Source of the DNA: Gammaproteobacteria bacterium
GTDB taxonomy: Bacteria; Pseudomonadota; Gammaproteobacteria; SZUA-229
NCBI GenBank assembly: GCA_011051475.1
Contig: DRLE01000218.1
Location: forward strand, 1-17,540
Length of the DNA: 17,540 nt
Reading direction: 5' to 3'
Of this stretch, positions 8,217 through 13,534 are shown piece by piece. Each line of letters starts with the position of its first letter. The stretch's first letter is position 1. Under the pieces are notes generated by a model, which saw nothing but the letters and a program-made list of their open reading frames with translations, ran no database searches and had not been told where the DNA came from. Made by a program: the position numbers and the translations under genes.

Positions 8217-8381
8217 AACACAATGCCTGATGGTTTTGTTCTGTTATAAAAGACGACTGCCCGGCTCGGAGAATCGCCGGGTAGCCAGTAACAACTGTTT
8301 ACCGGTTTACAACCATAACTCCCGCAACACCGGGAGTTATGGTCAGACGATCAGGAACCGGTACAGGAAACAGCCGGATAT
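8217..8381. other. intergenic spacer with two hairpins between diheme cytochrome and NosB-like gene
   Basis: These 165 bases interrupt an otherwise compact operon. They contain a perfect 13-bp hairpin (8312-8343) and a second, shorter inverted repeat, CCCGGC at 8260-8265 with GCCGGG at 8276-8281. I see no FNR-type box and no convincing sigma70 promoter. A TATAAC sequence occurs on the minus strand without a matching -35. Confidence 0.5.
8312..8343 (-). terminator. 13-bp perfect hairpin after the diheme cytochrome gene
   Basis: ACCATAACTCCCG (8312-8324) pairs perfectly with its complement at 8331-8343 around a 6-base loop. Read on the minus strand, it begins 38 bases after the cytochrome stop and is followed by GGTTGT-like bases rather than a run of T. 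It is therefore a weak terminator at best, and more likely an mRNA 3'-end stabiliser or partial attenuator. Confidence 0.6.
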
Positions 8382-9110
8382 TTAATCGAAGTCCGGATTT
8401 ACCCAGTCTTTTGAAGGCGCCAGGTCCTTGGGATCAACCGGTATACGTGATACATAGTTGATAACCATTTTTTCCTCTTCATCGGTAAAGGACTTGATCT
8501 GCTTCATCATTTCAGGATTGGCGTTGCGGCGTTTGCCGTCCCTGATCCATTCAAACTGACGCAGCATATAGGCGTAGTGCTGGCCTTCCAGACGAGGATA
8601 GAATTTTTTCGCATTACCTTCGCCATGCTTGCCATGACATTTCACACAGTTGTCCTTGTACAGCTTTTCGCCCTTGGCATATTCCGGTGTACCTTTTTCC
8701 CACGGGCCCTTGCCGTTTTCCGGATTCATGGGCAGTTTGGCAATATAGGCGGTTACATCCGAGAGCGCCTGTGCATCACCGATAGACTCAGGCAATGCAA
8801 ACGGGTACATGGTGGGGTTGTCGCGGTTGCCGGCACGAATATCCGCCAGCTGCTTGATCAGCACCTCACGATGCTGGCCTGCAATCTGCGGAAAGGTGCC
8901 GTTTTCCACACCCCAGCCTTCTGTCAAATGGCAGGCTGAACAGACTTCAAAAACCTCCATGCCGTTTTCAAGATCCGGTTTCAGTTTCAGCGCTTCTTCT
9001 TCCTCGCCTCCGGCCTTGTTCCACTCGACAATATCCGCAGCAAACGCTGTGGACGCAGTGATCAGGCCTAATGCCAGCAAACCTGTCTGATATAGTCTTT
9101 TGAGATTCAT
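8382..9110 (-). CDS. periplasmic diheme cytochrome c (NosC2-like)
   Basis: This encodes 242 residues from the ATG at 9110. An ATG two codons earlier sits too close to the AAGAG ribosome site. Residues 1-25 form a Sec signal peptide ending in AFA-A. Two CxxCH haem sites are at 57-61 (CSACH) and 155-159 (CVKCH), each heading a cytochrome c553/c4-like half. Methionines in NPTM (98-101) and NPEMM (198-202) are candidate distal ligands. Clade II nos clusters usually carry one mono- and one diheme cytochrome (nosC1, nosC2) that pass electrons to NosZ, and this fits. It has its own FNR-box promoter about 110-150 bases upstream and a strong hairpin after it. Confidence 0.9.
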   Translation of the reverse strand: MNLKRLYQTGLLALGLITASTAFAADIVEWNKAGGEEEEALKLKPDLENGMEVFEVCSACHLTEGWGVENGTFPQIAGQHREVLIKQLADIRAGNRDNPTMYPFALPESIGDAQALSDVTAYIAKLPMNPENGKGPWEKGTPEYAKGEKLYKDNCVKCHGKHGEGNAKKFYPRLEGQHYAYMLRQFEWIRDGKRRNANPEMMKQIKSFTDEEEKMVINYVSRIPVDPKDLAPSKDWVNPDFD

Positions 9111-9196
9111 AATCATGCTCTTTGTTTGGTCCCTGAACTCGCAAGACGAGCCCAGGGTAATTAATAATCGACATCAATAGCTGATGCCGGCTGTTT

Positions 9197-9220
9197 GACT
9201 GTTTGTATTATTTAACAGTC
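9197..9220. repeat. inverted repeat at the predicted transcription start of the diheme cytochrome
   Basis: GACTGTT (9197-9203) and AACAGTC (9214-9220) form a perfect 7-base inverted repeat with a 10-base AT-rich spacer. It covers the start site predicted from the upstream FNR-type box. It could be an operator or a 5' mRNA hairpin, and nothing here identifies a binder. Confidence 0.4.
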
Positions 9221-9223
9221 CAG

Positions 9224-9265
9224 ATTGTAATATAAGCAAATGCGAATATACTTGACCCTAATCAA
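9224..9265 (-). promoter_or_regulatory. FNR/DNR-type promoter for the diheme cytochrome and downstream nos genes
   Basis: The box is TTGAT-TAGG-GTCAA on the minus strand (9252-9265), one mismatch from the FNR/DNR consensus TTGAT-N4-ATCAA. On the minus strand TACAAT (9224-9229) matches the -10 consensus at 5 of 6 bases. The centres are 32 bases apart, which puts the box at -41.5 from a start near 9217, the classical class II activator position. The leader would be about 107 bases. Which CRP/FNR-family regulator binds (FNR, ANR, DNR or NnrR) cannot be told from the site. Confidence 0.7.
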
Positions 9266-9298
9266 CCATTCACATCACTTCTGTGGCCTGAAGCCGGA

Positions 9299-9619
9299 TC
9301 ATTTCTGCGTTGCAAGCCAGTCCGCAATTTCACGCATTTCGGCCTCATTCACCATACCCATAACGCCCTTCATAGCGGCCGCCTGGCCATTTGAACGCGC
9401 GCCGGACTTGATGTCCTTCATCTGGTTGAACAGATAATCGGCATTTTGCCCGGCCAGTTTCGGATAGACCGGCAGCATGGGTGATTTTGCATCTTTTCCA
9501 TGGCAGGACCAGCAGGTCTTGGACTTGTACAGTGCAGCACCATCGGCCTGAACAGCAGCGCTCATGGAAATCGCCATAAGTGCAGCGGGAATAATAACCA
9601 GTGTTTTCGATAACTTCAT
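9299..9619 (-). CDS. small periplasmic monoheme cytochrome c (NosC1-like)
   Basis: This encodes 106 residues with a Sec signal peptide at 1-25 (ending VQA-D). There is a single haem site, CWSCH, at 36-40, with methionines at 83-89 (MKGVMGM) as distal-ligand candidates. The size and the YPKLAGQNADYLFNQM segment are those of a class I cytochrome c553-type electron carrier. Its gene sits directly after nosZ, so it is the likely immediate electron donor to the CuA site. AAGGTG lies 7 bases before the ATG. The nosZ hairpin separates it from nosZ, and the next gene has its own promoter, so its level may differ from both. Confidence 0.9.
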   Translation of the reverse strand: MKLSKTLVIIPAALMAISMSAAVQADGAALYKSKTCWSCHGKDAKSPMLPVYPKLAGQNADYLFNQMKDIKSGARSNGQAAAMKGVMGMVNEAEMREIADWLATQK

Positions 9620-9659
9620 AATTTCACCTTGTTTTGTAAGGAAATAGGTTTCACTAACG

Positions 9660-9689
9660 AAACAGAGGGAGCAAATGCTCCCTCTGTTT
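9660..9689 (-). terminator. 13-bp perfect hairpin between nosZ and the monoheme cytochrome
   Basis: AAACAGAGGGAGC (9660-9672) pairs perfectly with 9677-9689 around a 4-base loop, 25 bases after the nosZ stop. On the minus strand it ends in TGTTTCGTT, a weak T-tract. It may act as a partial terminator or as a 3' stabiliser that raises nosZ mRNA relative to the downstream genes. Confidence 0.7.
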
Positions 9690-9714
9690 GAGGCTAGTTA
9701 TGGTAACTACCGCT

Positions 9715-12000
9715 TTACTTTATCTTCTTGGCTCCATGCTCTTCAAGATAAGTCTTGGCGCGCAGTCCCATGTCAGCGGTCTTCACCTGATACTGCCAGT
9801 GCTGACCGGCCCAGAGAGTCGCGTTCTGCCAGTCGCCCTTGGCGGCGTAGGCTTCGGCTTTCTTCCTGGCTTCTTCGGCAAAGCCGAGCTGGTCGGTAGC
9901 ATCTTCTACCAGTGCGACTACAGGCGGGAAGTCCTTGTAGTTGTGACTGGTAATAAAGCTGACAACAGAGTCGATAACCGCCTGTGTATCACGATTGGTC
10001 TTGACCTGTTTTTCGTAGTCGGCCTTGGTGTACTTGTGACCGACTTCGCCCTTGCCTGCCTTGGCCTTGTAACCTTTCGGTTTAACCAGCAGGTAGCCCT
10101 GCATTTCCAGATGCAGTGCAGAGCAGAACTCGGTGCAGTAGTAAGGATAGACACCGGCCTTGTCAGCCTTGAAGGTGGCCGATACGGTCTTGCCCGGCTC
10201 GATAGACAGCTGTACGTTCTGGTCGTAGACGGCGAAACCATGGGTCTCGTCTTCCGCGCGTTCCAGGTTGGTAAAGTGCAGTGAAACTTCATCGCCTTCT
10301 TCAACCTCGATTATCTCGGGGGTGATATGAGAGCGGATAACGGTTCCGTATACATCAACCCTGTTGCCGTTGCGTACCACTTTTTCACGACCGGCACGGG
10401 TCTTCCAGGGTGAACGCTTGTCTTTGCGGCTGTCCCAGCCGGATTTGTAGCGCACTTCCGGCTTCAGCTTGTCGGCCTTGATGGCAACAGCGTAATGCGG
10501 TTCGCCCAGTGGAATCGGCATATCGTACAGCAGCTCCATCTTGTCACCGCTGATATCGATCAGCTGGTGATTCTGCGGATGCAGAGGGCCAACCGGGTTG
10601 AAGCGGTCGATAGCCAGCTTGTTAAGGGCTACCAGATACTTGCCGTCAGGTGTAACGGAATCACCTTCCATTGTCATCAGATGGCCGATATTGTAATGGA
10701 TATGAATCTGATCCAGCACCTTGCCCTTACAGTAGTCCCACTTGGTTACCATGGAGTCTACGTAAATCGAGGTGTAGGCCACACAGTCTTTGGCGTCATA
10801 CTGTGTATGCAGGGGACCCAGACCCACCTGAACCTGGGTATGCAGGGTATCTTTCATGGAAAGAATAGGGATGCCATACGGATCCTTGCTTTCAAACTTC
10901 TTGTTCTTGATCGCGTTCTGGATTTTCTTCCAGCTGTACACCCAGGTATGGCTGTCCAGTTTACCCGAGATAATGATGTATTCGCCTTTCGGGTTTACAT
11001 CCACGCCATGCGGGCTCTTCGGTTCCGGAATCAGATACAGCAGACCTTCCTTGACAGCCTGCTTGATCGGAATCAGGTAGGCACCGTTAACTTTCTTGAC
11101 CTTGCCGGCTGCTACCAGCTCGGCCGCTTTTTTCCAGTTGGTCACCTGCAGGAAGTCGGTATCTTTTGCAGAACAACCTGCTTCGAATGGAGGACGATCC
11201 TTACCGCCGACATAACGTTCTGAGCAGAACGAGTTGGTAAAGCCCCAACCATAACTGGCGCCTTTACCGGCATCGGACAGGTCCTGGCTGTAAGGAGGCA
11301 TTTCAATGGTAAATGACTTCGACTTGTCGATACGACCTTCCTTGTTATCGAACTTCCAGTAGGTCAGACCGCCACGGTACTTTTCATTAAACTCATCCAG
11401 CGGCACATAACCGTCATCCAGCGGTGCGGCGTACTGCGCTGCTGACATAACATATTCGGTATTGGGGGTAACAAAGGCGCCACCATGCTGGGATTTAAAG
11501 AAAGGGTTGGCAACAATCTGCTTGGTTTCAAAATCTTTCAGGTCAATAACCGCAATACGTGGATTGGCCTTGTCATTGGTAAACAGATAACGGCCATCGT
11601 ACTCACCCTTGGTTTCTGAAATCGCGGGATGATGTACGTCACCGAATTTAATCTTGGTATCCGGATTGTCCATGGCCAGAACGGCTTTTGATTCATCATC
11701 AAAACCGTAGCCCTGCCATGGCTCCGGGGTAAACACGCCGATGTACTTGAGGATACGCATCGAAGGAATGCCGTAAACGATAATATGACCGCTTTGGCCG
11801 CCCGAAGCGAAGGCCAGGTATTCATCACGACCACCCGTAGGTGTATAGGTTTTCGCGGCAGCCAGAATATCTTTCTGTGTCAGACCGCGATCTTTCATGA
11901 CTTGCTCGAGTGACTTGGCGGACCATGCGGCTGTCGACACTGACAGACCCAGCAGGATTCCGGTACTCACTGTAAGAGCACGTTTGGTAAAGGAATTCAT
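9715..12000 (-). CDS. nosZ: NosZ, clade II Sec-type nitrous oxide reductase
   Basis: NosZ reduces N2O to N2 in the periplasm. It has 761 residues from the ATG at 12000, chosen because GGAGG lies 5 bases upstream. Residues 1-27 are a Sec signal (MNSFTKRALTV onward) with no twin arginine, the mark of clade II. The seven-bladed propeller with the CuZ histidines follows, including DVHHP (His123, His124), SQHGGAF (His172), SPHGVDV, LGPLHTQ, NIGHLMT and EPHYAV. The C-terminal cupredoxin domain holds the CuA site CTEFCSALHLEM (Cys622, Cys626, His630, Met633), again in the clade II spelling. About 107 residues extend beyond the domain, helical and charged and without a CxxCH, so this is not the haem-fused Wolinella type. 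No nosR is present. An FNR/DNR box drives it. Confidence 0.98.
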   Translation of the reverse strand: MNSFTKRALTVSTGILLGLSVSTAAWSAKSLEQVMKDRGLTQKDILAAAKTYTPTGGRDEYLAFASGGQSGHIIVYGIPSMRILKYIGVFTPEPWQGYGFDDESKAVLAMDNPDTKIKFGDVHHPAISETKGEYDGRYLFTNDKANPRIAVIDLKDFETKQIVANPFFKSQHGGAFVTPNTEYVMSAAQYAAPLDDGYVPLDEFNEKYRGGLTYWKFDNKEGRIDKSKSFTIEMPPYSQDLSDAGKGASYGWGFTNSFCSERYVGGKDRPPFEAGCSAKDTDFLQVTNWKKAAELVAAGKVKKVNGAYLIPIKQAVKEGLLYLIPEPKSPHGVDVNPKGEYIIISGKLDSHTWVYSWKKIQNAIKNKKFESKDPYGIPILSMKDTLHTQVQVGLGPLHTQYDAKDCVAYTSIYVDSMVTKWDYCKGKVLDQIHIHYNIGHLMTMEGDSVTPDGKYLVALNKLAIDRFNPVGPLHPQNHQLIDISGDKMELLYDMPIPLGEPHYAVAIKADKLKPEVRYKSGWDSRKDKRSPWKTRAGREKVVRNGNRVDVYGTVIRSHITPEIIEVEEGDEVSLHFTNLERAEDETHGFAVYDQNVQLSIEPGKTVSATFKADKAGVYPYYCTEFCSALHLEMQGYLLVKPKGYKAKAGKGEVGHKYTKADYEKQVKTNRDTQAVIDSVVSFITSHNYKDFPPVVALVEDATDQLGFAEEARKKAEAYAAKGDWQNATLWAGQHWQYQVKTADMGLRAKTYLEEHGAKKIK

Positions 12001-12012
12001 AACATCCTCCGA

Positions 12013-12030
12013 TGTAGATGTTGTAGATGT
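12013..12030. repeat. tandem 9-base direct repeat in the nosZ leader
   Basis: TGTAGATGT occurs twice without a gap, ending three bases from the GGAGG of nosZ on the transcript. It may only be a slippage product, and no function is implied by the sequence. Confidence 0.5.
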
Positions 12031-12086
12031 GCAAAAAACTCGTATTATTTTTGCAGTCAACCATAGCGATTAACCGCAGGAACTGT

Positions 12087-12128
12087 ACAATAACGCTTAG
12101 ACGCAGTCAAAGGTTTGACCTAAATCAA
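12087..12128 (-). promoter_or_regulatory. FNR/DNR-type class II promoter of nosZ
   Basis: Read on the plus strand, 12115-12128 is TTGAC-CTAA-ATCAA, one mismatch from the FNR/DNR palindrome. On the minus strand TATTGT (12087-12092) is the -10 candidate (4 of 6). Box and -10 centres are 32 bases apart, which places the box at -41.5 relative to a start near 12080, with an 80-base leader to the nosZ ATG. This predicts activation under low oxygen and/or nitric oxide by an FNR/DNR-family regulator. Confidence 0.8.
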
Positions 12129-12155
12129 GTTTATGTTTTTTTATGCCTTTATCAT
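12115..12155 (+). promoter_or_regulatory. possible FNR/DNR-dependent promoter of the divergent prenyltransferase
   Basis: The same box that faces nosZ lies 31 bases (centre to centre) from TATCAT at 12150-12155, a 5-of-6 match to the -10 consensus on the plus strand. This is one base short of the spacing on the nosZ side. A start near 12162 would give a leader of about 100 bases. Shared control is plausible but rests on this spacing alone. Confidence 0.45.
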
Positions 12156-12262
12156 GCAACTGTTTGCAGGTACGATGAGTCGTAAAACAGCTGGTGACGG
12201 TCATCTAAGACGCATTCGAATACCTGCCGGCAGGCAGTGAACAAACAGGAAACCCTAATTCG

Positions 12263-13156
12263 ATGAAAAATCATCAGGCAGCACTACAGTCAATACGAGC
12301 CCCTTTTCTGATCCTGACCCCGGTTTGTGTATTTCTGGGCGCAAGCATAGTCATGGCCAGCAACGCCGATATCAGCGCCAGCCTGCTCCTGCTGGCACTG
12401 GCGGGCGCCCTGCTCGCCCATATCAGCGTCAACACGCTCAATGAATACCTCGATTTCAGAAGCGGACTGGATCTGGCCACGGTAAAAACCCCGTTCAGCG
12501 GTGGCAGCGGCGCATTGCCGAATAATCCGGAAATGGCCGGCACGGTGCTGGCCATCGGCACCCTGTCGATGATTGCCACCCTGATGATCGGCAGCTTCTT
12601 TATCTGGAAACAGGGCACAGGTATTATCCCTCTGGGCATCGCCGGCATGGCGCTGATTATCACCTACACCGACTGGATCAACAAACACCCGCTGCTATGT
12701 CTGGTTGCTCCCGGCATCGGTTTTGGCTTTCTTATGGTGGCAGGCACGCAGTTTGTCCTGCAGGGAGAATACACAACCCTTTCCTGGCTTGTCGCCGCCG
12801 TTCCCTTTCTGCTTGTCAATAATCTGCTGCTGCTTAACCAGTATCCCGATATCAGGGCTGACGCCAGTGTCGGTCGCCGGCATTTTCCGATTGCCTACGG
12901 TATCAAACGAAGCAATATGGTCTATGGCCTGTTTGCTTTGGCAACCGCAGCAATCATTATCGGTTACGTCCTGCTGGGTTATCTGCCCATGCTCAGCCTT
13001 ATCGCCCTGCTGCCAATGCCGCTGGCATTTTTTGCCCTCTCCGGCGCGGTCAAATACGGAGAAACGATTGGCCAGCATCCACAGTACCTCGGTGCCAATG
13101 TGGCCGTCACCATACTGGTGCCCTTGCTGCTGGGCATTTCTATCAGCTTTGGCTGA
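12263..13156 (+). CDS. UbiA-family prenyltransferase, MenA-like
   Basis: This is a 297-residue integral membrane protein with about eight to nine hydrophobic helices. The first Asp-rich motif is NEYLDFRSGLD (60-70), the MenA-style N(D/E)xxDxxxGxD. The second is NQYPDIRAD (192-200), followed by VGRRHFPIAYG as in MenA. Such enzymes attach a polyprenyl chain to an aromatic acid, and the MenA type uses 1,4-dihydroxy-2-naphthoate in menaquinone synthesis. It is longer in the first loop (TPFSGGSGALP) than I remember for UbiA. The substrate is not provable from sequence alone. It is transcribed divergently from nosZ, with a weak Shine-Dalgarno sequence (AGGA 12 bases before the ATG). Making quinone for the NapGH-like donor branch would fit the location. 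Confidence 0.82.
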   Translation: MKNHQAALQSIRAPFLILTPVCVFLGASIVMASNADISASLLLLALAGALLAHISVNTLNEYLDFRSGLDLATVKTPFSGGSGALPNNPEMAGTVLAIGTLSMIATLMIGSFFIWKQGTGIIPLGIAGMALIITYTDWINKHPLLCLVAPGIGFGFLMVAGTQFVLQGEYTTLSWLVAAVPFLLVNNLLLLNQYPDIRADASVGRRHFPIAYGIKRSNMVYGLFALATAAIIIGYVLLGYLPMLSLIALLPMPLAFFALSGAVKYGETIGQHPQYLGANVAVTILVPLLLGISISFG

Positions 13157-13188
13157 AAACAGGCCGCACAAAAAACAGGAGTGCCATT

Positions 13189-13257
13189 ATGGGCGAAACA
13201 ACTGCCCGGAATAAAAAAGCCCCGCTGGGCGCGGGGCTGAAGTTGCACATCCTATGA
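13189..13257 (+). CDS. possible 22-residue small protein, antisense to the small RNA
   Basis: An ATG at 13189 preceded by AGGAG with an ideal 7-base spacer opens 22 codons (MGETTARNKK, then APLGAGLKLHIL) ending at TGA. It starts 33 bases after the prenyltransferase stop and could be read from the same transcript. Its coding sequence runs through the GC-rich hairpin that terminates the opposite-strand RNA, so the codons may be incidental. There is no hydrophobic segment and no known family. Confidence 0.25.
   Translation: MGETTARNKKAPLGAGLKLHIL
13213..13238 (-). terminator. intrinsic terminator of the candidate small RNA
   Basis: On the minus strand AGCCCCGC (13238-13231) pairs perfectly with GCGGGGCT (13225-13218) around a 5-base loop and is followed directly by a T-run to 13213. 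In the plus direction the hairpin is followed by GAAGTTGC, with no T-run, so it serves the minus-strand transcript. Confidence 0.85.
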
Positions 13258-13287
13258 ATCTCGCTATTGCATTCATCGTGAGGACAT
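13213..13287 (-). ncRNA. candidate small RNA of about 75 nt
   Basis: On the minus strand a start is expected near 13285-13287, seven bases or so after the TATATT hexamer, and the transcript would end in the T-run at 13213. It contains a 6-bp hairpin, ATGAAT (13276-13271) with ATTCAT (13259-13254) around an 11-base loop. A single-stranded stretch with AGGATG follows, and then the terminator hairpin. The architecture (promoter, one stem-loop, a short linker, terminator with U-tail) is that of a trans-acting regulatory RNA. I do not recognise a family. The AGGATG could be a lone CsrA/RsmA-type GGA site. Confidence 0.55.
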
Positions 13288-13291
13288 TACT

Positions 13292-13320
13292 AATATATCG
13301 CCGGTCTTTTATACGTTCAA
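13292..13320 (-). promoter_or_regulatory. sigma70-type promoter of the candidate small RNA
   Basis: On the minus strand TTGAAC (13320-13315) is the -35 element and TATATT (13297-13292) is the -10, a 5-of-6 match. They are separated by exactly 17 bases. This is the best sigma70 promoter match that I found in the window, and it has no protein gene downstream, only the terminator 54 bases beyond the -10. Confidence 0.65.
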
Positions 13321-13534
13321 TGCGGCATAGTGTCGCAGCCGGATCATCCCGCCAGTACTGCCAGTGACAGGCCATACCATTTTATCCACACTGTGTTATG
13401 TTAAGCCCGTGATTGATATCAGGCCTGTGCCACAGACCGTTTACAGGCCATTAAACGCTCCGCGCGAACAAGCCGGCTCCTTTCAGAAGCGACACCAGGG
13501 CGCACCGGCATCAACCAGAGATACCTGAAACCTC

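Larger units (their letters stand above)
12001..12262. other. divergent control region between nosZ and the prenyltransferase gene
   Basis: These 262 bases hold the FNR/DNR box (12115-12128), -10 hexamers in both directions, and a tandem 9-base direct repeat (TGTAGATGT twice, 12013-12030) in the nosZ leader just upstream of its ribosome site. A 12-base palindrome, CCTGCCGGCAGG (12223-12234), lies ahead of the prenyltransferase start. No gene is apparent in it. Confidence 0.7.
13157..13534. other. 378-bp intergenic region carrying a candidate small RNA
   Basis: Between the prenyltransferase stop and the phosphorylase start lie a well-spaced sigma70 promoter, a short transcript and an intrinsic terminator, all on the minus strand (13213-13320). 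There is also a possible 22-codon plus-strand ORF (13189-13257). A 7-base inverted repeat, GGCCTGT (13422-13428) with ACAGGCC (13443-13449), lies upstream of the phosphorylase. I see no clear phosphorylase promoter. Confidence 0.6.

Noticed and set aside
10495..11223. 242-codon plus-strand open frame inside nosZ
   Set aside because: It is antisense to a highly conserved enzyme region; long antisense frames are expected at this base composition.
12001..12060. Upstream in-frame start that would add 20 residues to NosZ
   Set aside because: It begins at TTG without a ribosome site and would bury the signal peptide. The ATG at 12000 has GGAGG at proper spacing.
12223..12234. CCTGCCGGCAGG palindrome as an operator
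   Set aside because: Short GC palindromes arise often by chance; no second copy or matching regulator is visible, so it is noted only within the spacer.
13218..13238. GC hairpin as terminator of the prenyltransferase
   Set aside because: In the plus direction no T-run follows it. The T-run is on the minus strand, so it fits the small RNA better, although it may slow plus-strand transcription.
13411..13421. TTGATATCA upstream of the phosphorylase as an FNR box
   Set aside because: The two half-sites overlap instead of being separated by four bases.
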